This document shows positions 1 to 10,429 of a stretch of 64,000 nt of DNA, piece after piece. A program made the translations under genes and the position numbers. Source of the stretch: Diphasiastrum complanatum (taxonomy: Eukaryota; Streptophyta; Lycopodiopsida; Lycopodiales; Lycopodiaceae); NCBI GenBank assembly GCA_029204225.1, contig MU831547.1, positions 1 to 64,000 on the forward strand. The letters run 5' to 3'. How positions within the stretch are numbered: the stretch's first letter is position 1; the number at the start of each line of letters is the position of its first letter. Below the pieces are notes generated by a model that did not search any database, was not told the origin of the DNA, and saw only the letters and a program-made list of their open reading frames with translations.

Positions 1-1115
1 CTTAGCTTTCTTAGCATAAAGCTTATGCTTTCTAAACAATCGAAACACCTTTCTGAGGTGTTTAAGATGCTCCTTCCTCGTTTTACTGTAGATGAGGATA
101 TCATCTAAAAATACGACTACAAACTTACCTAAGTATGGTCTGAGGACACTGTTCATCAAAGTCATAAAGGTAGCTGGAGCATTTGTAAGCCCAAATGGCA
201 TCGCCTTAAACTCATAATGATCGTGACGAGTCCTAAAAGCTGTTTTCGGGACGTCCTCCGATTTTATGCGGACCTGATGATATCTCGATCTAAGGTCAAT
301 TTTACTAAAAAACTTAGCCCTGTCAAGTTGATCAAACAACTCATCTGCCCGAGGCATTGGGTACTTATTCCTAATGGTAACCTTATTGAGGGCTCTGTAA
401 TCTAGGCAAAGACGAGACCCCTCCTTCTTTTTCACCAGAAGGACTGGTGATGCCCATGGTGAACTACTAGTCTGAATTTGGCTTTTCCCAAGATAATTTG
501 ATAACGGTCCTAGTAATTTCTTCATCCTCTGCTCGGCTGACCTGATACGGAGGTTTAGAAACAGGTGCTATACTTGGTACTAGATTTATTACATGATCTA
601 CATCTCTGCTAGGTGGTAAACCATGCGGTAAATCCTCAAGAAACACATCTTTAAATTTAGACAACAAAGTTTCTAATTTATTTACTTGCTGCTATAAAGA
701 ATTGGAAATAGAAACTTCTGGGATAAATTGAAGGTCACATAAGAATATTTGATGGTCGCTATCCTCGTTTAGCTGACGGAGCTCTGAACTGCAGACCATA
801 GGACTGTTGGGGACATCATGCTCCCCCTGCAACTGGATCTCTCTGCCATTACGCTAAAAGCTAAGGGTGTTCTCCTGATAATTTCTATGGAGGGAAGGCC
901 CTAAACTGTAGAGCCAGCCTCTTCCGAGAACAAGGCCTGTACGATCCAGGTGCATTATTTGAAAGTTAATTTCATCTTGATACCCCTGAATATCAAGATT
1001 TAAGCTGCTTACCATAGTTTCCCAAATTTTCTTGTCTTCACCCTTGGCTTAAGAAACTATGTACCTATGCTGACTAGGTACCTCTGGAAGTCTGAGTTTC
1101 TTAACTAGGGTGTAG
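1..1115 (-). pseudogene. Ty3/gypsy pol fragment (protease to reverse transcriptase), decayed
   Basis: Reading the minus strand, the order is a retropepsin-like stretch (about 1100-700), a linker ending in a [11 protein letters not shown]-type segment (667-467), then reverse transcriptase with [38 protein letters not shown] and the catalytic FLDDIL (about 94-111). This order is standard for gypsy pol. Stops interrupt the protease part and the frame breaks near 430-470, so it cannot make a protein. The fragment continues past the left edge of the window, and no gag is seen upstream of it (to the right). The family is certain; boundaries are not. Confidence 0.85.
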
Positions 1116-1440
1116 TTGATGAAATTATGGGTTGAGTTATGGACTCGGCTCATTACATTCGCCACGTCCATTTACATTTACTTTACTTTATGCATAAGCA
1201 GGCCTTGGGCCCTTTTTTATTCATTAGTGACACTTAGACTATATGGTTGGCCTTTGGCCTTATTATTCATTATTAGGCCATTTGGACATATTACTGGAGA
1301 GTGGGGGCCTTTTTGGAGGGCGCACTATTTTCCCTCCCAGTTGGGCCCTAGCCACCGGAAGCTTCCTTTTAGGGCTTCCTCTTGGCTATAAGTAGGGAAA
1401 CTGTGTCATTTGTTATTTAGCTGATGATATTGATCTCTCT
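1116..1440 (+). promoter_or_regulatory. LTR-like or promoter-like segment with TATA box
   Basis: A stretch with GGGCC-type motifs leads to a TATA-like box (ctataagtaggg, near 1386) followed by a pyrimidine-rich leader, the usual look of a plant LTR U3/R region or a Pol II core promoter. A 91-codon reading frame covers 1116-1391 but has no recognisable domain and I do not call it a gene. No matching second LTR was found, so solo LTR, truncated LTR and a genuine promoter all remain possible. Confidence 0.3.
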
Positions 1441-1480
1441 CTTTAGTCTCCTTAATCTCTTTCTTTCCTGCTTTCTAGGG

Positions 1481-1542
1481 TTAAGTCTTGCTTATGTGCT
1501 GCTTTCATAGCTTAAGTCTTGCTTATGTGATGCTTTCATAGC
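1481..1542. repeat. 31-bp tandem duplication
   Basis: Two adjacent 31-bp copies (1481-1511 and 1512-1542) differ at one base. They sit in the leader-like region downstream of the TATA-like box. Confidence 0.9.
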
Positions 1543-1765
1543 TTAGCTTTAGATCAGCTGTGGCTTTATTCGTAACTTGGTATCTGAGCACTTTCCTGAT
1601 TGCTGAATTTCAGATTTGATTTTCTGATTGGGTGCCCATTTTCCTTGCTGATTTTTCTCTCTTTGCTGAGGGCTTTCGTCTCTTTGCTTCAGCAACATTC
1701 AGCACAGTTTGGAGGAGGACCAGCTCCTATCAAAGCATTTTCCTTGGCGGAGCTTTAGCAGATAG

Positions 1766-1787
1766 TTAGCGGAAGTACTTCCGCTAA
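1766..1787. repeat. 22-bp perfect palindrome
   Basis: The sequence centred on aagtactt reads identically on both strands over 22 bases, with arms TTAGCGG and CCGCTAA. It has no loop, so it looks more like a dimeric protein site than a hairpin. No gene is recognised next to it. Confidence 0.85.
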
Positions 1788-1799
1788 ATTTGGCGGCTG

Positions 1800-4541
1800 G
1801 AAATTTTTTTTGTTTTTTTTTTTTGGGCAGATTATTTCCGGCGCCCAAGTTCCAACCCTCTATCACCCATTTCCAGCTTGTTTGCAGGGTCTCCAGCGCC
1901 CAATTCCCTCATCTCTTTCATCCGTTCCTCCTCCCATTTTCAGCCCTCTCACTTTTGTTTGCAGGCTGTCCAGCCGTTCAACAATGAAGCACCAGTTAAG
2001 TCCAAGCATAAAAAATGTCAGTATGTCCTTTGGATGGCAGCACTGATTCTGCTACTTGCTGGATAAGTTTTCCTTTTAAATAGCTCTCTAGCTGCTCATC
2101 TGTGTGTTTCATTGAATGCAGATGGAAATTGACTGTTTGACTTAAAAACGGGCAGTAGTCTCTTTAGATAGCACTTGGTTTTATTGTCTGTGCAGCTATG
2201 TTGCAGCCATGGTTCTTCTCTTTAAAGGAGTTGATGTCAATAAGAGGTGTAGCTGGTGCCATTACCTAAATTGCATACCCACGTCTAGATGGCATTGTGA
2301 CAATGGAAGTGTAAATTGATGGGTAAGATTTTCATTATGTTGTATGTAGTTTGGCTTTTCTTCTTCAATTGCATTTCTCTTCATTTAGAAATAAGGATAT
2401 GTTCTTCTGAAAGCCTTGCTCTTTCTGAGTGAAGCTCTTGCTTGCGTTCTTAAAAAATTTCATTTTGCTCAAACAGACATCATCCAACAAAGGATATTTG
2501 ACATTGACATGTGCAGACAACGGCAGGTCAAAGGATTTCCCAAAGATCACGAGTGCAACAAATACTCAACTGAGCACACTTTGCTCTCAAAACTGTAGCT
2601 GAGCTGAACAATGCTTTCGGAAGAGCTCAAATCTCCTTTTACAAAAGAACATCTGCTTTCACAAAGCCAAGGGTGTTTGCGATTTTTTCGTATTTGGAAC
2701 CATGTGTTGCAGCATCAGTTTCCTTGTCCTTTTCATGGGATTCGAAGCTTATTTTGTACACTACTTGTGTTTCTAGTTGAGGGTTTTTTATTTACTGATG
2801 TCACTTGATTCCAGTTTACGTATTCCTGGCATTAACAAGTCATATGACTTTTTAACGTCTACTTTATCGCACAACATTTATGATAAAGGATTGATTCTAT
2901 TCACTTTTTTCAATTAAAGGTTGAGTGTGAATATCGACTTTTTATTATCAACCATAGACTTGACATAAGCCTGCATTTGATCCAAGTTGTAGATTCCCAA
3001 AAGGTTTCATTTTGAAACTTTACTTTTTGGAATGAGTCATTCACTTTTTCCTGCTTCTGGAAAAAGATCGTGTTACTTTAGTTCTTGGGTATCTTGCCTT
3101 TAAGGTAGTTTAAGTGTTTAATGCATCATTTTTTGATTTGACAGTTAGTACCTTTACAACCCTGTGTATATTGTTGGCACATCATTGGGCCTTGGGCCAC
3201 CAATATATATCCCTTCCTCCATTAGTAAGTCCAATAGGTATGTGTATTGTCCCAGCACCATGTACCATCCTCGACCATTCGTTATTCAAAAGGGTGGCAT
3301 TGGAGAATTTCTACCCTATACATATAGGTTCTTGGCCAATACTCTTATGTGCACGTCATCTTGAAACATGACCTATAGCAGTAGATCAGGTTGATACATG
3401 TTACAAGTCTATTCATAGCTCTATAGAATACTTCAGTTCCAAGTCTTAAGATTGATCCTTTGGTTCAACATCATGAATCGATTTATTACATATTATGTAG
3501 ACAAATGCTTCTACTTAAACTGCTCTAAGACTAGTTATTTTTTCTCAATTAGACATGTCTTTAAAATATGTCCCATCTCTCTCTATACCATTCGTTTGTA
3601 GAATGTCTACAAACTCAGATTCGATCTATTTTTTAATCGTTTGAAAGTTCTTATAGTATTAAAGCTCATTGATCCACTTTTACTGACATAGTTTATATGC
3701 AGATCTACAAGGCTACATAAATCTCCAATATAGTAGAGGTAGTTAATAATCCTCGACATAAGATTTTATTAAAACCAGTTTTGTCTTTGTTGTCAGTCCG
3801 TCTACAACCGTTATAGATCTGCGGAGGTTGATGGAGATTTAACTTCCACATTCCCTGTCTAAGATTCAACAAACACTTGCCATTAACATTCACAATTATG
3901 GCTACTTGACTATCCTTTAGTTGAGGGACATCCTCCTCCTAATACGACTTCATTTTGGTGAGTAGATTTCATACATTCTTTGTATGCTAGTAAACCTACC
4001 CGCTATCTTGACATTCAATATTTTAGTACATGCATCATATTCATCAACTTCTTCCCTATGGAAAGAGCAACCCATTTTGAATTGCTCATTAAACTCTAGC
4101 TTTACTCTCTCATACATTATTCTTGAATACCTGAAGACGATCCTCTAGCATCCCAAACTGGACTTTTCCTCAGGCCTAATGAGAGTAATATAGACCAAAA
4201 CTAGATCTCATCTAAATGCTTTCCATTCATTTAAGCATTCAGGCGGAGTGCCTTACCCGCATCTCAATAGACTTTTTTTTGTTTCAGATTTCCAAACTGA
4301 ACTTTCTTAAGAGTTTAGACAATGTTGTCTCTTGACTATCCAAGTTAGATGCATACCCAAGATTAATGACTATCATGGTTCTCCCAAGCCTCCTATTTAC
4401 TTGACACACTTGGGATTTCTATCATGGACCTTCCATTAAGCACCCACGACTACATCGGACCTTTTTTGTTATAAGTTATCTCTTGGTCGAGTATGGCATG
4501 GCCAATTAGGGATTAAACCCGACTACTATCAGACTCATGTT
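1800..4541. other. No recognisable gene
   Basis: Contains a T-rich run near 1805-1822 and only short unrelated reading frames. I see no conserved protein motif on either strand. Probably old, decayed repeat or intergenic DNA. Confidence 0.5.
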
Positions 4542-4976
4542 TTGGAGTTGGATACAATAGGGTTCCCAGTTTTACCACACTATCTTGGCACAGGATCATC
4601 GCATGGTCTGAGATTCATATTGGGCCAATTCCGAGTCTCATCACATCGGCTTGAGATTGAGACTGGACGCTTTCAGGGTACCTCGCGAGAGGAAAGGATT
4701 TGCCAGCTATGTTTCCTAGCCAAGGTGTAGTCTAAGGATCACTTCTTATTCAAGTGTCTAGTCTACTATGAGATGAGATCAGAGAGGTATCCTTGCCTCT
4801 TCCAGGATACACTTGTCACTCTACGATCTATTACAGCATATGAGGATCCGCATTGTATTGCACTCATGGTCAAGGAGACGTCTCTACTACGACATGATCT
4901 TTATCACCCAGTTCAGTCGAGTCACTATGACGTACAGGTCCATATTACATCCTTCTTCATTCACAGAAGATCATAA
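4542..4976 (+). pseudogene. C-terminal remnant of a LINE-type (non-LTR) retroelement protein
   Basis: One frame, broken by a single TAG at 4728, carries FRVSSHRLEIETGRF, then REERICQLC, then DHFLFKCLVYYE. The pattern R-x-S-x-H-x-L-x-I-E-x-G-R, followed by R-x-E-R-x-C-x-x-C and a histidine-cysteine segment, is typical of the zinc-binding tail after reverse transcriptase in many non-LTR elements. No reverse transcriptase is visible upstream, as expected of a short 3' remnant. The exact clade cannot be told from this tail. Confidence 0.45.
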
Positions 4977-5102
4977 ATTGATCTAGTCTTAGATGAAAGT
5001 GGCTCTTCTTGACGTAAAGACCAGAGACTGCGTACTACCCATGTTGATGGTGGAGCCACAAGTCATACCATGAGAGCTATTTATCTTGCCATGAGGAGAC
5101 GA

Positions 5103-5216
5103 TATATTCATATGAAATAGAAAGTTGCAAGGTAGCTTCAAGAATATCTCTGGAGGGAGTATATTCATATGAAATAGAAGAGGGTGAAGTTGCAAGGTAG
5201 TTTCGGTAATATCTCC
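5103..5216. repeat. Diverged tandem duplication of about 57 bp
   Basis: Two units starting at 5103 and 5160 share tatattcatatgaaatagaa, gttgcaaggtag and aatatctc, with an insertion of about 8 bases in the second. It lies just past the LINE-like remnant. Confidence 0.75.
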
Positions 5217-6690
5217 ATATGGTCGATTGGAGTATGATAACCTGAGCAACTCCTTTTGAGAATGATGGGATGGGTAAGGTATCTAATGATTTTGTCAAAA
5301 AAGCACCAGGTTGAATAAACTTATAGAGGTGAAGTCTACAAAATTAATGAACTAGACATTAGTGAGGAATTTAGAATGTCCATAAGAGAAGATGATGTAC
5401 TGGAATATTGAATACCATGGTCTCATCATTCCATTACAACGAACTGTAAGTTTTTAGCGTTTTACATAAAAAAAATTGAATTGTCGCAGGAAACGCCGAG
5501 TTTGGGTTTCAAAGCCATTTTGGGCCATTTTTCATGTTTTTGACATCTATGAAGATGCTGAGATGAGGTGAGTCCTGCCTGCCTATATATCTCACTACTC
5601 ATCCATGGGGAACAGTCTGACTTGCAAGACATATGTGATAATCTGAAATATGGCATGGGACTGCATACTCAGCTAGAATGATCTAATGTGGGACTGAAGG
5701 CTTAGTCGTATCATACGTGATAACGGAAAGATCAAACAAATATTGGCCCAAACAAATAAAGTGCAACCTATACACCATGTCTCTGCTGCATATAATGTGG
5801 TGAAGCCGACACTTACTGAAGGGTCGAAAACAAAACCTCTAAAATTGGAGAAGGGAAGGGCGTCCCTTCTCGAGCCTAGCTATAGATGCTTGGCTGATGA
5901 GAGAGAAAGAGAGAGAGAGAGAGTTTTGGGGGAGGAGGGCGTGCTCACTTGGCCCTCCCCATTTGTAAACCCAATTCCGATGATATCCTTATGACAATTT
6001 GGAGGAGCTTTCCAAAGGATGATTCATGGATGAAAGGTCGATCCAAACCAATATAGATATTGCACTAGGCGACTGACTTTACAATCAATAGATATGGCAC
6101 TAAAGTATGATAAAACTGATTTTAATTTGGGAATCGAGACCACTTCCCTAGCGGAACATAGTCCAGAATTTTGTAGGGTGCCTACACCATAAATCTGTAT
6201 CAAAACTCAATATTCGAATTGTGAACGTTTCAATCGGAACATGCCATACTTTCTGGATTCCATGTCTGTGATATATGCATGAGCATATTGTGCATGATCA
6301 AGTCCCAAGCACTATCCATGCGGCAATTTTTTTTATGCTAAATTCCATGAATTTAGTTTGCACATTTTGAGGTCATAATGCACTTCCCACTTGTAAGCAC
6401 ATAATGCATCATGCAAGAAAAATTGAAATACAACAAAAGATTGGACCTTCTCATAATGAGCTAGAAAATCTATTGAAAGACAAAATTCAAGAGAAGCTAA
6501 AAAATTAGCAAGTCTTTCAGTACAGGAAAGAACGTTTTTGCAGCAAATCCAAAGAGCCCCCACAGAGCCAGGGCCCAGCACTGTGATTGAGCCTGTCTTC
6601 AATTCCTACGTGCAGAAGTTGTTTATCAAGAGATTAGCTCCTCTATCCTCAGAGTCTAGAGATTGCTTTTCGTGATTGAAGCAGCATGGA
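5217..6690. other. No recognisable gene; short GA tract
   Basis: Small reading frames only. An imperfect GA microsatellite occupies about 5899-5923. The right part may include 3' flanking transcript of the SARD4-like gene on the minus strand, but no polyadenylation site can be assigned with confidence. Confidence 0.4.
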
Positions 6691-6950
6691 GCTTTCTGTG
6701 CATGAACTGTACAGTCAGTAGTAGACTGACAGCAGCCTGGTCCATGTAGGAACGCTAGCCATATAGCTTTCTGTGGATGAAATTAGCACTAGAGGGTAGC
6801 CTGGAATGCTAGCAAAAGAGTTTTCCGTGGATAAATTATGCAGGAGACAGCAGCCTGATTGATGCAGGAATGATAGCAATAGTGCTTTCTGTGGATCAAT
6901 TCAGCAGTACTGGGCAGCCAGGGATGCTAGCCATGCAGCTTTGAGTAGAT
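6691..6950. repeat. Degenerate tandem array downstream of, and reaching into, the SARD4-like gene
   Basis: The core gctttctgtggat with a following gctagc recurs at about 6691, 6766, 6819, 6884 and, degenerate, 6938. Spacings are roughly 75, 53, 65 and 54 bases. The last partial unit covers the final codons (YSKLHG) and stop of the minus-strand gene, so the array appears to have grown from the gene end into its 3' UTR. Confidence 0.7.
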
Positions 6951-7916
6951 GAGTGCGGCTGTTGCGAGGTCTTCTAAAGCACAGCCCACAGATTTGAACA
7001 ATGTCACCTCCTCGTCTGTCTGCCTTCCAATCTTTTCCCCCTTTGCAAGCTCGCTCAAATCACCCACCACATCCTGTGGCGAGATCACCCCTCGCTGAAG
7101 AGCACCCACCAGCTCCCCGGACTCCTTAAGAGCCATGCTTGAGTCCACAAACACTCTGGCTCGCCTCACAGCTTCATCATCACACTCCTTCATGGCTGGA
7201 GTGAAGGAGCCCACCAGGTCTAAATGCACCCCAGGCTTCAGCCATCCCCCTTCCACAAGGGCTACCTCAGACAGCGTTGCACAGCTGACTATATCAGCTC
7301 TACTTACAGCTGCCTCAAGATCACTGCATTCCTTGAAATCCACCCCCTTTAGAGCTGAATCCTTTGCTAATTGATCTGCAAGCTCTGCAGCTTTGTGGGC
7401 GGTCTTGTTCCAAATCAACACAGTATTCAGAGAGGGTCTGGCTGCAATGTGAGCTGTGATGAGGTGAGGGGCCATCGCCCCAGCTCCCACCATGACCAGA
7501 GTATGGGCTTGATCCTTTGCCAGGAATGTAGCAGCCAATGCAGATGCGCAGGCAGTCCTCCAGACGGTGAGCTCTTTCCCATCCAGCACACACAACGGAG
7601 CTCCCGTCTCAGCACTGAGAAGCAGATAAGACGCAGACACTGCCGGCAAGCCGATCAGATTGTTGCGAGGGAATACAGTGGCAATTTTGACGCCGATGAA
7701 GGCATTGGAGGTGGCGGATGGATCTGACCATGCAGGCATAATGAGAAGCGTGGCATTCTGATCAAGTGCTGAGGAGATCAAAGGGTAGTGGTGACGATCG
7801 GGAACAGAAACGAGGTGGGTGCGAGAGAAGGCGGATTGGAGAGCATCGATCAAGGAGGGATAGGAGAGGACTGCTCGCATGCTGGAGGCGCTGATCAATC
7901 CTACCGCTCCTGCCAT
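6927..7916 (-). CDS. Ornithine cyclodeaminase/mu-crystallin family reductase, SARD4-like
   Basis: A complete intronless 329-residue protein. The first ATG is at 7916; the frame is open six codons further to a GTG, but ATG is the plant start and the length then matches Arabidopsis SARD4 (about 325). Visible: Rossmann dinucleotide loop GAGAMAP (residues 144-150), substrate-side lysine in GVKIATVFP (K77), VLDGKELTVWRTACASALAA (about 111-130), DLVGSFTPAMKECD (233-246) and TDEEVTLFKSVGCALEDLA near the C-terminus. Established knowledge: plant members reduce dehydropipecolate to pipecolic acid, a systemic-immunity metabolite, probably in plastids; bacterial relatives make proline from ornithine. The SARD4 assignment rests on family features and intronless structure. 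Another ketimine reductase specificity cannot be excluded. No frameshift or lost motif; this is the only intact gene in the window. Confidence 0.9.
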   Translation of the reverse strand: MAGAVGLISASSMRAVLSYPSLIDALQSAFSRTHLVSVPDRHHYPLISSALDQNATLLIMPAWSDPSATSNAFIGVKIATVFPRNNLIGLPAVSASYLLLSAETGAPLCVLDGKELTVWRTACASALAATFLAKDQAHTLVMVGAGAMAPHLITAHIAARPSLNTVLIWNKTAHKAAELADQLAKDSALKGVDFKECSDLEAAVSRADIVSCATLSEVALVEGGWLKPGVHLDLVGSFTPAMKECDDEAVRRARVFVDSSMALKESGELVGALQRGVISPQDVVGDLSELAKGEKIGRQTDEEVTLFKSVGCALEDLATAALIYSKLHG

Positions 7917-8110
7917 ACCTGTCCTATCAATCACTCCCTGTGCTCGCTCTCTCTCTCTCGAGTCTCACCTACTCTATTCTGTTTCTGGAAATTCGTTCTC
8001 TTTCTAGAAATTTCGCAAAGGAACCATCGACTTTCCCAGTCTCTTCCCACTCAAGAACCGACATGTGCAGGTAAACATATAGATTTAGGGCACACGTGAC
8101 CCAATGAAAA
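7917..8110 (-). promoter_or_regulatory. Upstream region of the SARD4-like gene: G-box, TATA-like box, GA-rich leader
   Basis: On the minus strand a perfect G-box CACGTG (8093-8098) precedes a TATA-like ctatatg (about 8076-8082), then a purine-rich GAGAGAG leader (about 7943-7961) and the ATG at 7916. This spacing suits a plant core promoter with bZIP/bHLH control, but no transcript evidence is available. Confidence 0.45.
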
Positions 8111-8232
8111 CGCACGATTCTACTTTTTTTCAAAACATTCAACAGCCTACATTCATTCTCTCTCAACTCACATTATCGTTATTTCACATCCCAAAATTTA
8201 AAACCCTAAAAGTTTGAAAAACCCAAAATCAA

Positions 8233-8267
<35 letters not shown>

Positions 8268-8590
8268 GTATATATGTGATGGGGCTCTTTCTTTTGCAAT
8301 GCATCCTCCAATTTTATACCTTGTCTTTCTCTCTCTAAAAACTTCTCTTTCTAAAAGTTTTAAAAAACACTTGTTCTTTGTAAATCAGCATGTGAGATTT
8401 TTAAACCCACTTCAACTGCCCTTCAAATACATTTTAGGGCAAATGTGGACCAATGAGAAGCTCCACAACGCGTTTTCTTAAACACAGCAAACATTCTCTT
8501 TCCCAACACCTCATTATGATAGCTAATTTTACTCTCAAAACCCTAAAACCCTAAAAAATTTAAGAAAATCCACACGCTCTCTCTATACTA
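8030..8590. repeat. Diverged tandem duplication of the promoter segment (period about 350 bp)
   Basis: About 8030-8240 and 8375-8590 share, in order, a catgtg word, ttagggca followed by caatga, an acattc..ctct stretch, and paired aaccctaaaa tracts. The G-box of copy 1 is caaatgtgg in copy 2. The copies are clearly related but far from identical. Confidence 0.6.
8232..8275. repeat. CT then TA microsatellite
   Basis: A (CT)n run passes directly into a (TA)n run within the promoter-duplication region. Confidence 0.9.
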
Positions 8591-8599
8591 GCAATGTTT

Positions 8600-10429
8600 C
8601 CTTATTTTCTGATTCATTGATATTCGAACCACGATACTAATTCAAACCAGCTCATCTGATTCAAATTAGATTGAGAGTTTAGGCTAATTCATAGAAAATC
8701 AATACATATATGTTGAATCTCATTCTAAACGACGAAATTAGACTGCAAGTCAGACAGAACATGACTGCAAACTAGAGAATGCTTGACCTGTCTATAATCA
8801 ATGATTATATCTCCATGGATCTAGTATGAAGGTAGAGGATTGCAAGATTCGAAAGCTGATGAGATTCTAGAGTTAAAACCGAGAGGAGAGCTATTGTAAA
8901 CTTGCTTGTAGTAGTTGAGACTAGGAGGAGATATGGTGGCAAATATATTGTTTAACGAAATAGCTAGGAAACTACTCACCCTAGATACTGGCAATGATAA
9001 CTCTGAATTTTTTGTGGTCGCCCATTGAATTGTTAGTGTGGCCATCTATAGCCTTTATGTTATAAGTGAGGCATTGTATTACTAGTCATTGAGAGTGGAT
9101 AATCTCTAAAGTGAAACTGAAAACTGGGAAAAATAGTGTTTTTTTGAATAACACAAGAAAAAGGGCCTCAGGTCAAGCATAACAAGAAGTTAACACCAAT
9201 GGCATTGTTATGAGCTAAAAACAGAAACATAATGATATGAGCACCTCCGAATTCTTTAGGTGAGCTTTGTTCATTAGTACCTTTCGATTTGTCATGTGGA
9301 TTTGTCTTGGTAAAATTTTTCAAGAAATATCATGATTTTATCACAATCTCTTTTGATGGGTTATTGGCATTGTTAAAATAATAATAAAAATAGTTTCATA
9401 GTGTGATTTCATTTCCTCAAATTATGTCGAGTGTTCCAATAGGTATTGTTTTGTGTATATTTCTTGATGAAGAGAGAAAAGGAAATAAAGAGATATAAGT
9501 TAATATGGTATTTAGTAACAATTCAAAAAACGTAAGATTTCGATAGTCAAACATAGCAATAATTAAAAAAATAGTTGTGCCATTGAGATTATAGTGAATG
9601 AAGCCATGATGTGATTTTTGGAAGTGTGAATGACTACAACTTGCCATATTAAATTTACAATTTTCATGGGCAAAGGCCATCCCAAAGATCTATCTAATGG
9701 GCATTGTGAGTTGTATTAAACATCTAATATAGGTCCATGATTAGAACATTATTTTAAAGTATAAGTAGGTGTCAAAGTCAAGCTAAGTTGAGCTAAGCAT
9801 TATCGGAAATGAAGAGTTCTATGTAGTAGTTATAACTTGTCGAGTGCATGGGTTTGAAAGACCGTGACTTGAAATTATGAAATCATTTTTGTGTTGAGTC
9901 CTGAAAGCAATTGGAACACATGATAGAGGACTTAAATTCATTGTGGTTGGAACATATCTCATGTGTTAGAAAATTAGCCCATGTTATTTTTCGTATAAAA
10001 TTGTCACGATCAAGATACCTCATTGGAGCATACGATTTCTAATTTTGCATGAATAATCAATCATCCACCAACCAGATGGGCTAGGGCTAGGGGTCAGAGA
10101 CAAATAGCCTTAATGGAGAACAAACGGAAAAACATGAGACAACAGACAATGTCGAAAAAGCTATGGAATTTTTAGATAAATCTACACAAGTGTGAACTTG
10201 ACTTTTGTCATTTTGGTCAATTTCCTTGTAATTAGCTTGCACTTTCATGTGAATGAGTAAATGCTCTCACATGTCAAGATGATGTTCACACGTGTGGATT
10301 TGGATGTACTTGATAAGATGTGCATATTCTCCTAGATCCTATTTTATAGGGAAGATTCATGTTTTTGTGGAGACTAGCATTTGGATTCTAGCTAGTAGGA
10401 TAAGTCAACTTTAATCTATGGGCATTTCT
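8600..10429. other. No recognisable gene
   Basis: AT-rich with short frames such as the minus-strand frame at 9417-9680, which has no domain I know. The right end may include decayed N-terminal sequence of the CACTA element that follows. Confidence 0.45.

Noticed and set aside
1116-1391. 91-codon hydrophobic frame as a membrane protein
   Set aside because: It lies in LTR- or promoter-like sequence with a TATA box and shows no family resemblance.
3114-3371. 85-codon hydrophobic frame
   Set aside because: Alternate frames are equally open and no domain is recognisable.
7135-7727. Plus-strand frames opposite the SARD4-like gene
   Set aside because: Shadows of the GC-rich coding sequence; no motifs.
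6927-7934. 335-residue start for the SARD4-like protein
   Set aside because: The codon at 7934 is GTG; the first ATG is at 7916 and fits the family length.
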